Of a stretch of 64,000 nucleotides of DNA, positions 1 through 8,661 are shown in pieces (the stretch's first letter is position 1; each line of letters begins with the position of its first letter). The notes under the pieces are model-generated. The model did no database searches. It was not told where the DNA came from and saw nothing but the letters and a program-made list of their open reading frames with translations. A program made the translations under genes and the position numbers. Source of the stretch: Clostridium cellulovorans 743B (GTDB taxonomy: Bacteria > Bacillota > Clostridia > Clostridiales > Clostridiaceae); assembly GCF_000145275.1 (NCBI RefSeq), contig NC_014393.1:5198223-5262222 (forward strand), given 5' to 3'.

Positions 1-1967
1 ATTAAGGATATACTTATATTAAACATAAAAGCCTTATCTCCAATATATATATCAATTAATGTCCTGCTTGCAGATGCAAAGGCATAAAAAAATATATAGA
101 AACCAAAGACTGCTATAATAATTGGTAGTGTAAAGTATAGGGATATTTGCTTTAAAATTAATCTACCTGTATCTTTATCATCTATACCTAGTTTTCTTAG
201 AGTGTCAAATCTCCCCTTATGCTGTATAGAGTCTGATAGTTGCTGCAACGCAAGTACTGTTAAGCTTATCATCAGTAACACAGTGCCACCATATATTCCA
301 AGAATCCTCATACCTAAAGTAACATTTAATATTTCATTAGTCTCTGCTGCCTTTAATCTGATTGTTAAAGGATTATTCTTCTTCTCACTAAGCATATTCC
401 CATAGTTTTTTATAAACCAGTTTGGTATAAGTTCTGTTTCAACTTTCACTAATTTATCGTTGCTAATCTTCATGGCTGTATTAGCATAAAAATCCTTAGC
501 TGCTAAACCCAAGTTTTCGCACCATTTATCAGGTATAACTACAAGTCCACCTTCATAAGTATTATAAATATATTCTCCAATAGAATCTTTGTAGTATGGA
601 TTTGAACTAAGCTTCAACTCCTTATCTTTTATTTTCAGAGTTGAATTTTCACTTACATGCTCGTCAATAAATTTATCATCTACAAGCTTTAACCATTGAG
701 TTGTGAATTCATCATCCTCAAGCCTCACTTCATCATATCCAAGCATTTCTCTTAAATGATTATAATCACTTAATCCTATAGCAAATAGCGGCATATTTTT
801 TTTATCTGTATCATATAGCTTTTTATCATAAATATAGTATTGCTCCACTTCACAATAATCCTTAAAATTATAGTTTTCACTGTCTAAAAATTCTACTAAT
901 CCACTATAATCAATTTTGGATATATTCTCTGTTTTGCTCATAATATTTAACCTACTTGCTACAACTGTATCAAAAGGAATTCTATTGTCTAAGTAGCCTA
1001 AACTCCACTGTGATAATAGAAGTGTCAAAGTAAAGCATAGTGCAGCACCTAAGAAAGTTATAGAAATTGTGGCCATTAACATGGGAGCTGTCTTTATTTT
1101 TGAAACCACTGCTCCTATTAAAAAGAGATTTGTGTACTCATACTTAAACTTTATCCATCTTTCTTTAATTAAAATTAATACATATGCCAAGGAATAGAAT
1201 AATGCATAAGTTCCACCAATAAAGCCTGTTACCGCAAGGCCAGCATATGTAATCTCATTTCCCTGCTTTAACTGGACATTTTCTATTACCCGCAAAATCC
1301 TATAGACAGAATATCCACAAAGTATATAAAGCAAAATAGCTATAATAAATACACTAATGTATATTATCTTACCTCTCTTAAACTGAAATTCAGTCTTCTT
1401 TTCATCATTCAGCATATGAATCAATTTAGTCTTACTTAAAGTTCTTATATTTATAAGCCCAATTATGCAAAACATTGCAGTAAAAAATAACAAAGTTATT
1501 GCCACAGTGTCTATATAAAGCTTAAAGGAAAATATAATCTTTTGATTTGCAGTCATAAGAATTAAAGCAGTAACCATCTGGGAAAACAAAGTTCCAAGAA
1601 ATATTCCAAAAACTATGGAAACTATACCCATTACCAAGGTTTCAATAAAAAACATGAGGGCTACATTTCTTTGTGGAATACCTAGTAATATATAAGTTGC
1701 AAACTCTTTTTTGCGTCTCTTCATCATATATTTATTTACATAACCTATAAGCAAAATAAGCAATCCTGTTATGATATATGTAGTGTACTTTATCATGATT
1801 TTAAGGTATTTAAAATTATAGGTATCTTCTGTTATCAACTCGTAATGTGAGCTTGATAATGACATAAAGGCATAAAACAGGCTTACACATATAATTAGTG
1901 TAACAAAATAAATTACATAATCCTTAATAGAGCGTCGTGCATTGCTTAAAGCCAACTTAGCGTACAT
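1..1967 (-). CDS. BceB-type ABC transporter permease, 3' end cut by window
   Basis: Membrane subunit of a BceAB-type (FtsX-fold) transporter, the class that recognises and removes cell-wall-active peptide antibiotics at the membrane. The reading frame is open from an ATG at 1967, which overlaps the ATPase stop by 11 bp, to the window edge. That gives 655 visible codons, close to the family's usual length, so only a few residues are missing. The first membrane helix is at about residues 17-37. Several more precede a large extracytoplasmic region at about residues 320-545, and the last helices follow; this layout is the BceB hallmark. Translational coupling to the ATPase and the adjacent two-component system support the call. 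The peptide recognised cannot be read from sequence. Confidence 0.88.
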   Translation of the reverse strand, partial: MYAKLALSNARRSIKDYVIYFVTLIICVSLFYAFMSLSSSHYELITEDTYNFKYLKIMIKYTTYIITGLLILLIGYVNKYMMKRRKKEFATYILLGIPQRNVALMFFIETLVMGIVSIVFGIFLGTLFSQMVTALILMTANQKIIFSFKLYIDTVAITLLFFTAMFCIIGLINIRTLSKTKLIHMLNDEKKTEFQFKRGKIIYISVFIIAILLYILCGYSVYRILRVIENVQLKQGNEITYAGLAVTGFIGGTYALFYSLAYVLILIKERWIKFKYEYTNLFLIGAVVSKIKTAPMLMATISITFLGAALCFTLTLLLSQWSLGYLDNRIPFDTVVASRLNIMSKTENISKIDYSGLVEFLDSENYNFKDYCEVEQYYIYDKKLYDTDKKNMPLFAIGLSDYNHLREMLGYDEVRLEDDEFTTQWLKLVDDKFIDEHVSENSTLKIKDKELKLSSNPYYKDSIGEYIYNTYEGGLVVIPDKWCENLGLAAKDFYANTAMKISNDKLVKVETELIPNWFIKNYGNMLSEKKNNPLTIRLKAAETNEILNVTLGMRILGIYGGTVLLMISLTVLALQQLSDSIQHKGRFDTLRKLGIDDKDTGRLILKQISLYFTLPIIIAVFGFYIFFYAFASASRTLIDIYIGDKAFMFNISISL

Positions 1968-2727
1968 CTCTCATGTCACCCCCAAGCAGTGCTACCACAT
2001 CCAGAATCTGATTAAAAAATTGCTTTCTGGTATTTTGTCCCTTTATAAGTTCTGTAAATATCTTTCCATCTTTAATAAATAAAATTCTGTCACAGTAGCT
2101 TGCAGTAAAGGAATCGTGGGTTACCATTAGAATAGTTGCCCCTAAATCCTTATTTAAGTGCGAAATCATTTCTATAAGCATTTGAGCTGATCTTGAATCC
2201 AATGCACCAGTTGGTTCATCAGCTAAAATAAGTTTTGGATTTGTAATTAACGCTCTGGCACAGGCACATCTCTGCTTCTGCCCACCAGAAACCTCATAAG
2301 GATATTTATTAAGAATATCCGCTATCCCTAACTCTGAAGCTACAGCCTTTACTTTGTTGTCTATATCCTGCTTTTTATGCCTGTTGATTGTTAATGCTAA
2401 GGCTATATTCTCATGAATTGTCAAAGTATCTATCAAATTAAAATCCTGAAATATAAAACCTAGGTTCTCTCTTCTAAACTTGGCAATATCTTTTTGATTT
2501 ATTGATGTTAAATCCTTCCCATCAATATAAATATGTCCTGAGCTTACCTCATCAATGGTAGATATAGTATTTAGTAAAGTTGTCTTACCAGAACCAGAAG
2601 GTCCCATAACCCCTACAAATTCTCCCTTAACTACCTGAAAACTTATGTCATCAATGGCCTTTACCACATTCCCCTTATTTCCATAATACTTTTCTATACT
2701 TTTTATATCTAATATCTTATCCAACAT
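1957..2727 (-). CDS. BceA-type ABC transporter ATPase
   Basis: Cytoplasmic ATPase that powers the adjacent BceB-like permease. Visible motifs are the Walker A GPSGSGKT (about residues 42-49), signature VSGGQ (146-150) and Walker B LILADEPTG with D170/E171, followed by the H-loop region. The length, about 256 residues, fits the BceA/LolD group. I start it at the ATG at 2727, which has a GAGGTGAGG ribosome site; an in-frame GTG 24 bases upstream lacks one. The gene follows a terminator and a candidate BceR operator and overlaps the permease gene, so the pair forms an operon inducible by the upstream two-component system. Confidence 0.92.
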   Translation of the reverse strand: MLDKILDIKSIEKYYGNKGNVVKAIDDISFQVVKGEFVGVMGPSGSGKTTLLNTISTIDEVSSGHIYIDGKDLTSINQKDIAKFRRENLGFIFQDFNLIDTLTIHENIALALTINRHKKQDIDNKVKAVASELGIADILNKYPYEVSGGQKQRCACARALITNPKLILADEPTGALDSRSAQMLIEMISHLNKDLGATILMVTHDSFTASYCDRILFIKDGKIFTELIKGQNTRKQFFNQILDVVALLGGDMRDVR

Positions 2728-2768
2728 CCTCACCTCAGTTATATTGTACACAATTTCTTCTCTGCTTG

Positions 2769-2806
2769 ATTCTATTAAACCTTACTTTTAAGTTACAACT
2801 TTGTCA
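2769..2806 (-). promoter_or_regulatory. Candidate BceR-type operator and promoter for the ABC transporter
   Basis: On the minus strand TGACA-AAGT-TGTAA (2793-2806) fits the known BceR-like operator pattern TNACA-N4-TGTAA. It overlaps a possible -35 (TTGTAA, 2793-2798) that is 18 bp from a -10 TAGAAT (2769-2774). The ATPase start lies about 40 bp downstream. The arrangement is inferred from the motif. Confidence 0.6.
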
Positions 2807-2883
2807 CTTTAAATATGTTGAAAGCATAAAATCAGATTTTAAATTCGCTTATATTACTTATAGGATTAAAGAACTTGAACTGC

Positions 2884-2903
2884 AAAAAGAGCCTATATGG
2901 CTC
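2884..2903 (-). terminator. Terminator after the sensor kinase gene
   Basis: On the minus strand GAGCC-ATATA-GGCTC is followed by TTTTT. The stem overlaps the kinase stop codon. It separates the regulator pair from the transporter pair, which has its own promoter. Confidence 0.65.
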
Positions 2904-3912
2904 CATCTCTGCAAAAGTTACCTTTAGGAAAAGTAATTATTATTTTCGTATATAAATTCTCTTTTGAATCTACTGCTATTAACAAGCCCAACTTATTACA
3001 AAGCTTTTTACATAAATACAAGCCTATTCCCGTAGACTTGTGACTTTTCCGTCCTTTACTTCCTGTAAAACCCTTGTCAAATACACGCCCAACCTCACTG
3101 TCAGGTATTCCTATTCCGTTATCTTTAATAATAAGTTGAACTCCACCTTTGATATCTCTTGTATAAATCTTAACTATTGGTAGCTGAGCTTTTCTATACT
3201 TTACTGCATTAACTATTATCTGATTAATTATAAACTCCAACCACTTACTATCACAGTATACACCTTTATCAAGGTCTGTTAAGTCTATATCTATATTATT
3301 AAGAATAAACATCTGTTTATTTCTGATAATCACATTATTGACACACTGTTCCAATGAAATTTCTTTTATTAGATAGTCCTTTTGAGTTTCCTCACTTCTG
3401 GCGTAAAATAAAGCTTGTTCAACATATCTATCTATATTTTCAAGTTCCTCTAATACAGCTCTTGATGTACTTGTTTTATTATTTTCTTCTATGAGTTTAA
3501 TAGCGGATATAGGCGTCTTTACTTCATGTATCCATTGCTCAATATACTCCTTATATTCCTTACGGGAAGTCTTGGCTTTATTCACTTCTTCAAGCATGGA
3601 CTTGCCAGATTTCTTAATTAAATCGTAATATGGAACTGCATCTATAAATGGAGGCTTATCAATTATTTCTCCCATCAGATATTTCTTGTCCAGTTTTTCT
3701 ACAGTTTTTAAAATATTCTCGTAAAATACTTTCCTTTTTCTATATTCATAAATTAAAAAGGTTATATATACTAAACTCCACGTTACTACAACAGTAATTA
3801 TAGTATCAAAGGTATTTCCCACACTAAAAAGAAAAATACTTATTGTGATTAATGCTATAACATTTAATAAAATAACTTTTATCCTATCTTTTAAATATTC
3901 TCCAGAACTCAT
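2893..3912 (-). CDS. BceS-like intramembrane-sensing histidine kinase
   Basis: Sensor kinase of a BceRS-type system that works with the transporter to detect peptide antibiotics. Two membrane helices (about residues 12-31 and 36-55) are joined by a very short loop, so there is no real extracellular sensor domain. This is typical of kinases that take their signal from a BceAB transporter. The H-box has the phospho-accepting His129 (HEVKTP), and the ATPase part has an N-box (VNAVKY), DNGIGIP and a GIGLYL G-box. Its ATG overlaps the response-regulator stop as ATGA, so the two are co-translated. 339 residues is the normal length. Confidence 0.9.
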   Translation of the reverse strand: MSSGEYLKDRIKVILLNVIALITISIFLFSVGNTFDTIITVVVTWSLVYITFLIYEYRKRKVFYENILKTVEKLDKKYLMGEIIDKPPFIDAVPYYDLIKKSGKSMLEEVNKAKTSRKEYKEYIEQWIHEVKTPISAIKLIEENNKTSTSRAVLEELENIDRYVEQALFYARSEETQKDYLIKEISLEQCVNNVIIRNKQMFILNNIDIDLTDLDKGVYCDSKWLEFIINQIIVNAVKYRKAQLPIVKIYTRDIKGGVQLIIKDNGIGIPDSEVGRVFDKGFTGSKGRKSHKSTGIGLYLCKKLCNKLGLLIAVDSKENLYTKIIITFPKGNFCRDGAI

Positions 3913-4577
3913 ACTATATACCCTTGGCCTCTTTTAGTTTTTATAAATTCTTTAACTCCAATATCCTCAAACTTATTCCTTAACCTTGTTATATTTACTG
4001 TAAGAGTATTGTCATTTACAAACAAAGCACTATCCCACAAATATTCCATAATGTCCACTCTTGTTACTATCCTTCCTTTATTAATCAGCAGGTAATGAAG
4101 TATTTTAAGTTCATTTTTAGTAAGCTCTATTTCTTTATCCTCATATTCAACTTTGCTAGACAGTATGTTTAACTTAATTCCGTTATATTCTATAAATTCT
4201 CCTGCATTTTCGTTAGGATATGACCTCTTTAGGAGTGAATTTATTCTAGCCAAAAGAATTTGAGCATTATATGGTTTTGTAATAAAGTCATCCCCACCTA
4301 ATGTTATACTCATAAGTTCATCAACATTTGTATCTCTGCTTGTGATAAATATAATTGGTACTGTTGAAAAACTACGTATTTGTGTGCATATTTTAAATCC
4401 ATCATCATAGGGAAGATTAATATCCAACAGAACTAAATGAGGGTTAGTTTCCTTCACAGTCCTAGGTATTTTTTCAAAGTCTATAGTTTTTATAACATGA
4501 TAACCACTGCGAGTTAATAGATTCCCTATTTCATTCTGAAGTTGCTCATTATCTTCTACAATCATAATACTAAACAT
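3909..4577 (-). CDS. BceR-like OmpR-family response regulator
   Basis: DNA-binding partner of the adjacent kinase. The receiver domain has the acidic pair E8/D9, phospho-acceptor Asp52 (LLDINLP) and the conserved Lys in FITKPY near residue 101. The C-terminal half is a winged helix of the OmpR/PhoB type ending in TKRGQGYIV. 222 residues is usual for the family. It is first in a two-gene operon, and the likely target is the operator at 2793-2806 upstream of the transporter. The exact stimulus is not visible. Confidence 0.92.
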   Translation of the reverse strand: MFSIMIVEDNEQLQNEIGNLLTRSGYHVIKTIDFEKIPRTVKETNPHLVLLDINLPYDDGFKICTQIRSFSTVPIIFITSRDTNVDELMSITLGGDDFITKPYNAQILLARINSLLKRSYPNENAGEFIEYNGIKLNILSSKVEYEDKEIELTKNELKILHYLLINKGRIVTRVDIMEYLWDSALFVNDNTLTVNITRLRNKFEDIGVKEFIKTKRGQGYIV

Positions 4578-4982
4578 AATTATCCTTAGCGAGAGAACTT
4601 AAATAAACCACCAAACTCTCACTAAAACTCACCTCTTTTCATAAATTCTTCTATGTTAAAAAGCTATTCTAGTATAATGCTTTCATTAACTCTAGTTCCA
4701 ACTGATTTACCTAAACAATTGCTAAAATCAATCACCATTGTCAAATCCTTTAATTAATATTTTTCATATTTCCAAATATAGCTCGCATTATAAATGATAA
4801 AGTATTTTCATTTATAAAACTAGCCCTAACAGAATTTTATGCTATTCCATTCCTTTAATGTATAAATTTTCGAATATCATTATACTCTTATGTTATAATT
4901 AATTTATTAAATTGATTTAAAATTTTGAAATAATGATTTAATTATATATCCTATCTTTACTGGCGAAAAAAGGAGAATTTCT
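4578..4982 (+). other. Intergenic region, 405 bp, divergent promoters
   Basis: Very AT-rich spacer between the divergent response regulator and the gene at 4983. It must carry both promoters. TATAAT-like sequence occurs near 4893-4900 but I could not pair it with a convincing -35. An AGGAG ribosome site lies just before 4983. No RNA gene or coding sequence is seen. Confidence 0.4.
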
Positions 4983-5435
4983 ATGGTACATTTAGTATAT
5001 TGTGATGACAAAGAAAAGGTATTAGAAAAAATATTAGATACTTCTAAAACAATGATTATTAGAGCTGCTACTGGAAGAAAGATTCCTCATAGTAGAGTAT
5101 TCGTTGGTGAGAAACTTTACTTCATGAAAAAAGGTACTGCAAAAATCTCAGCAACTGCCACTGTGAAATCAGTTGAAAATTTTGTTAAGTTATCAGAAGA
5201 TGAAATAGTAAAGGTACTTGCCGATAACCAAGAAAAACTAAACTTATCTAAAAAACAACAAGAACGTTGGCATAAGAAATGTATGTGCTTGGTAGAATTT
5301 GAGAACGTCACCGAAATAGAACCTCTTGACTTCGACCGTCAAGGCAACATGGATGATTGGCTTATTATCGAAAGGATAGAAGATGTGGTTATTGGTACAA
5401 GCATCCCATATAATTATGACAAATCAAAATTTTAG
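4983..5435 (+). CDS. Small PUA/ASCH-like hypothetical protein
   Basis: A 150-residue soluble protein with a good AGGAG site. Around residues 25-50 the pattern of an arginine-rich turn, an invariant-looking His and 'VGEKLYFMKKGTAKISATATV' spacing (glycine before an aromatic strand, then alternating small residues) resembles PUA-fold ASCH/EVE domains that bind modified nucleotides or RNA. This is only fold-level resemblance. It is monocistronic and is followed by a bidirectional terminator. It has no membrane segment or signal peptide. A specific function cannot be assigned. Confidence 0.6.
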   Translation: MVHLVYCDDKEKVLEKILDTSKTMIIRAATGRKIPHSRVFVGEKLYFMKKGTAKISATATVKSVENFVKLSEDEIVKVLADNQEKLNLSKKQQERWHKKCMCLVEFENVTEIEPLDFDRQGNMDDWLIIERIEDVVIGTSIPYNYDKSKF

Positions 5436-5497
5436 CTTATAACTAGTTTAAAGAAATACTATAGAATATGATGAACAGTTATGTTATCTGGCCTTCT

Positions 5498-5536
5498 AAA
5501 AAAGAGGTCTTAGACTTACAGCCATTCCTCTTTTTT
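5498..5536. terminator. Bidirectional terminator
   Basis: AAAAAAGAGG (5498-5507) pairs with CCTCTTTTTT (5527-5536) between convergent genes. It gives a T-run on either strand. Confidence 0.6.
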
Positions 5537-5600
5537 CTATATCAACATACTTATAAATAATCTTAAACTTATACATATTACAAAGGCAAGATGTTGCTCA

Positions 5601-6059
5601 CTACCTTTTTAAAATGAGTATTTGATTAGGATAATCAAACTCTTCTACTAAAGCATCTTCAACAAAGCCAAATTTATTGTATAACCTCCTTGGGGCTATT
5701 CCTTTTGTGTCCCCCTCTCTAAAGGTTGTAACTGAAATATCCACATCCGTTGGAAATAATTCAAGCATTTTTCTAACCAATGCAGATGCTATTCCTTCTC
5801 TGCGATGATTAGGATGTACAGCCATCCAAGAAAGACATCTCAAATTATAAGAAAATATCAACGCTCCAATAATCCCATCTTCAGACTTTATGCAAAGTGC
5901 AGTCTTCCTATTTATGTTTTTTATAACAGTTTGCTTATAACTATTTAGCTGTTCTGTGGTTTCTAAACCTGGAAATTCATCTTTAACAATTCCAATCATG
6001 TTCATCCAAGGATTTATATCTTGTAACTCTGCAAAATAAACAACAAATTTGTTTCCCAT
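5601..6059 (-). CDS. GNAT-family N-acetyltransferase
   Basis: Transfers an acetyl group from acetyl-CoA to an unknown amine. The acetyl-CoA motif is visible as VHPNHRREGIASALV in the middle of the protein, preceded by the strand LSWMAVHP and followed by the typical 'YNKFGF' motif near the C-terminus. I start at the ATG at 6059 because AGGAGG lies 8 bases upstream; an in-frame GTG three codons earlier sits inside that ribosome site. About 152 residues, normal for a single-domain GNAT. Neighbours give no substrate. Confidence 0.85.
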   Translation of the reverse strand: MGNKFVVYFAELQDINPWMNMIGIVKDEFPGLETTEQLNSYKQTVIKNINRKTALCIKSEDGIIGALIFSYNLRCLSWMAVHPNHRREGIASALVRKMLELFPTDVDISVTTFREGDTKGIAPRRLYNKFGFVEDALVEEFDYPNQILILKR

Positions 6060-6159
6060 TTTATTCACCTCCTTAATCTTCTATATACACAAATATTCTG
6101 TATGTGCCAATGACATTCTTTTACCACATATGTAACTAAATTTTCTTTTTTCTATATTC

Positions 6160-7032
6160 TTATGGTGAATATCCCACACGCTTTCGAAACATTCTACCAA
6201 AGTGAGTTATATCATTAAATCCCACCCTATATGCTATCTCTGAGATAGGCAAATCAGTATCTCTTAATATTATAGCGGCCATCTTTACTCTTAATCTAAT
6301 TAAATACTCCATGGTAGACATACCAGTAGCCTTGGTGAATTCATCTGTCAATGTTGTCCTGTTAACATGAAACTTTTCTGTTAATTCCTCAATAGAAATT
6401 TTTCTTTCATAATGGGTATGTAAATATAAAATAATCTCATTGATTTGATTATTCTCACATGAAAGTTTTTTTACTTCATGTTCAGTTAAATCTTCCGTAC
6501 CTGTATATATGTATTGAAGAAAAAATAGAATCTCTAAAAGAAAAGACCTACTGCGACATCTCCAAAAATCATTATTTAATGATTTTAATTCTTCCTGTAA
6601 AGAGTCAATCACTTTTGCTATTTGTCTAGCAGTTGCAGGACCTATTTCAATCTGTCGAATACTACTCTCTTCTTCATGAATAAATGGTAACAAAGAACAA
6701 TAATCTCGGTATTCTGATTCAGAAATCTCTTCTTCTAAGCTTTTCATCCTCTCCAAGGTTAAAACATTATTGACTACAGTAGGACTAAAATAAACTGCCC
6801 TTCCACTTAAGTTATTGCACTGGTCTAACTTAATTCTATCATTGGCATTGACGCAAAAAATTGTCGGAGCTGAAACTACAATAGTATTTTCATTAACCCT
6901 TATAATGCCTGCCCCTTTTTCAACAAGAATTAATCTAAACATCATATGGTTTTCTGAAGAAAATGGTTCCTTAATTTCAATATATATTGGTAACTTTGTT
7001 TCTCTATTAACATCTACAGTGAATAATTCCAT
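6160..7032 (-). CDS. AraC-family transcriptional regulator
   Basis: One-component regulator with an N-terminal cupin-like sensing half (about residues 15-90). The C-terminal AraC double helix-turn-helix occupies about 190-290; its first helix pair is around 'ISIEELTEKFHVNRTTL' and its second around 'LPISEIAYRVGFNDITHFGRMFRKRVGYSP'. The protein stops right after GYSP, a few residues short of the usual end (typically continuing with xxYR). The domain is therefore just clipped but probably complete enough to fold. The ATG at 7032 is preferred because GGAG precedes it; an upstream in-frame TTG is not. A long hairpin sits directly before this ribosome site. It is downstream of, and co-oriented with, the metallo-hydrolase gene. 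Confidence 0.88.
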   Translation of the reverse strand: MELFTVDVNRETKLPIYIEIKEPFSSENHMMFRLILVEKGAGIIRVNENTIVVSAPTIFCVNANDRIKLDQCNNLSGRAVYFSPTVVNNVLTLERMKSLEEEISESEYRDYCSLLPFIHEEESSIRQIEIGPATARQIAKVIDSLQEELKSLNNDFWRCRSRSFLLEILFFLQYIYTGTEDLTEHEVKKLSCENNQINEIILYLHTHYERKISIEELTEKFHVNRTTLTDEFTKATGMSTMEYLIRLRVKMAAIILRDTDLPISEIAYRVGFNDITHFGRMFRKRVGYSP

Positions 7033-7043
7033 AATTAAAAACT

Positions 7044-7084
7044 CCAATCATGTAGAATTTACTTATTATATTCTACATGATTGG
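7044..7084 (-). terminator. 15-bp perfect hairpin plus T-run upstream of the AraC gene
   Basis: CCAATCATGTAGAAT (7044-7058) is perfectly repeated in inverse at 7070-7084 with an 11-nt loop. On the minus strand the stem is followed by AGTTTTT. The stem ends in the GG of the AraC gene's GGAG ribosome site. It can be a terminator for the upstream gene, an attenuator or an operator. Confidence 0.6.
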
Positions 7085-7111
7085 AAACCAACCTTTATTT
7101 TGATAAGTATT

Positions 7112-7885
7112 TTACTTATCAAAATTTAAAATAACTATTCTTTTCTCTTTTGATTTTGCTATTTCTGATTTATTAAAAGTGAATATATCTTCCTTAACTA
7201 CTTTCCAGCCATCTATATTTTCTATAAAGCTATCGACTATTGATAATTCTCCAAAATCCGGACTAAGTACTTCTGTTTTATAATGCATTGGTATAACAAC
7301 TTTAGGATTTAATTGATTAACAACCTTAGCAGCAGTCTCTCCATCTATTGTGTATAATCCTCCTACTGGAATCATTAATATATCTACTTTTTCAATGCTT
7401 TCAACTTGCTCCTTTGTTAATTCATGTCCTAAATCACCTAAGTGACATACATTTACTCCATCAATTTTATATGTATATACTGTATTTTCACCTCTTTGTG
7501 ATCCACCTTCTGTATCATGATATGTTTTTGTTCCTTTAATTTTTATACCCTCGACTTTAAATTTACCTCTTTCTCTTATAGCTGTAAAATTGCTTTTAAC
7601 AGCTTCTAAATAATTATGATCAAAATGATCATGACTAACTGAAACTATTTGAGCATATAGATCTTGAACCTTATAGCCAATACCGTCACCAAAAGGATCT
7701 GTTACGATTTTAATTCCTTTCTCACTAGTAATGGTAAAACAAGAATGACCATTCCATTTAATAGAAGCACCCTTTCTTTCTGAACTATTGCTAAGATCTC
7801 CTGCAAATACTACTGCGCTCATCATACAAAAGGTTAATATAAAGCTTAGAACCCATACATACTTTTCTTTATGATTTATTTTCAT
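7112..7885 (-). CDS. Exported UlaG-like metallo-beta-lactamase-fold hydrolase
   Basis: Metal-dependent hydrolase of the beta-lactamase fold, closest in pattern to the UlaG/YtkL (lactonase-like) group. An N-terminal signal peptide is evident: a basic stretch, a hydrophobic core at about residues 10-26 and a VFAGD cleavage region, so it acts outside the membrane. Metal-binding motifs are HDHFDHN, HLGDLGH and PMHYK, with the Asp in TDPFGDG. 257 residues. A GGAGGG ribosome site precedes the ATG. Its substrate is unknown. The downstream AraC regulator may control it or be co-transcribed through the hairpin. Confidence 0.85.
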   Translation of the reverse strand: MKINHKEKYVWVLSFILTFCMMSAVVFAGDLSNSSERKGASIKWNGHSCFTITSEKGIKIVTDPFGDGIGYKVQDLYAQIVSVSHDHFDHNYLEAVKSNFTAIRERGKFKVEGIKIKGTKTYHDTEGGSQRGENTVYTYKIDGVNVCHLGDLGHELTKEQVESIEKVDILMIPVGGLYTIDGETAAKVVNQLNPKVVIPMHYKTEVLSPDFGELSIVDSFIENIDGWKVVKEDIFTFNKSEIAKSKEKRIVILNFDK

Positions 7886-8181
7886 CTTAATCCCTCCATT
7901 TATTTATTATTTTGTAGCTACTTTATATTTTAATTCTACTAATTACTAACCTTTCAAAACATAGAGAATCTGCAATGATTATCTGCATATTATCAATTTA
8001 TCGAGTCATCTTGTACCTCTAATGGCATTCTTTCATCTTGTTTTTCACTTTAACAAGCTAACTATAACAATTTATTTTTCTACTAAATTAAAAGCCCTTA
8101 CACAAATTATTTAGGTAAGAGTTTTATTGTTATAATCGTATTGCTAATATCTAAAATACTTTCAACCATATTTAAAAGGAA

Positions 8182-8245
8182 ACTCCTACTCTCTCCGTTC
8201 CTAGGAGTAAGTTCGCCTAACCAAATCAAAGATTTGGAGGCTTAC
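8182..8245. repeat. Nested inverted repeats next to the distal rlmH-like repeat
   Basis: ACTCCTA (8182-8188) pairs with TAGGAGT (8202-8208). GTAAG (8207-8211), CCT (8216-8218) and CCAAATC (8221-8227) pair with CTTAC (8241-8245), AGG (8238-8240) and GATTTGG (8231-8237). The last arm runs into the direct repeat at 8242. Confidence 0.6.
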
Positions 8246-8259
8246 TTATGGTACGGTTC
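8242..8259. repeat. Distal attachment-site-like repeat (copy of rlmH 3' end)
   Basis: TTACTTATGGTACGGTTC is identical to 9703-9720, the last codons and stop of rlmH (GEPYHK-stop on the minus strand). Similarity ends abruptly after about 21 bp, so it looks like a recombination site and not a duplicated gene. Confidence 0.7.
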
Positions 8260-8337
8260 ACCGTAACATCAGCAAGTGCGAAAGGTTTATATTATTTCAA
8301 TAATGATCTAAACGTCATACCTGTCATTAATCCCTAT

Positions 8338-8365
8338 TTGAATAATATTGAAATTATGGTATAAT
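8338..8365 (+). promoter_or_regulatory. Promoter of the T-box / methyltransferase unit
   Basis: TTGAAT (8338-8343), a 16-bp spacer, then TATAAT (8360-8365) with an extended TGG just upstream. Transcription would begin near 8372 and run into the T-box leader. Confidence 0.65.
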
Positions 8366-8371
8366 GTAATT

Positions 8372-8617
8372 GATTCAGTAAAAAAGACAATGATAGAGAC
8401 AGTAAACCTTTTTGAAAAATCACAGCGAGCTAGGAATAGTGGAAGCCTGGTATTGATTAGATTATGTTGAATATCCCTCTGGAGTTTCAGGCCGAATTTT
8501 ATGTAGGTACTGACGGTTTTCTACCGTTAATAGGAACACATATGTTGGTATGTAGTATTGGGTGGTATAACGAAATTTAAGCTTTCGTCCTGTTATAGGG
8601 ACGAGAGCTTTTCTTTT
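8372..8617 (+). promoter_or_regulatory. T-box riboswitch (tRNA-sensing leader)
   Basis: The leader senses uncharged tRNA and chooses between termination and antitermination. Stem I shows AGTA at 8401-8404, an AG-rich bulge region and an apical GTGGAAGCC (8439-8447). Stem III is ACGGT/ACCGT (8513-8527). The T-box core is GGGTGGTATAACG (8560-8572), slightly degenerate from GGGTGGTACCGCG but with the acceptor-pairing TGGT kept. The leader ends in a strong terminator, GCTTTCGTCC (8581-8590) against GGACGAGAGC (8599-8608) plus a T-run. In the specifier loop GAAT is followed by ATC (8473-8475, isoleucine); reading one base earlier gives TAT (tyrosine). Isoleucine is my preferred reading. Confidence 0.85.
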
Positions 8618-8661
8618 TTTGTACCACAAAAATCAAAAGTTGACTACAGGAGGTGGTAACT

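Noticed and set aside
202..405. 67-codon plus-strand frame inside the permease
   Set aside because: Shadow of the permease; the minus strand has a continuous 655-codon frame with the BceB layout.
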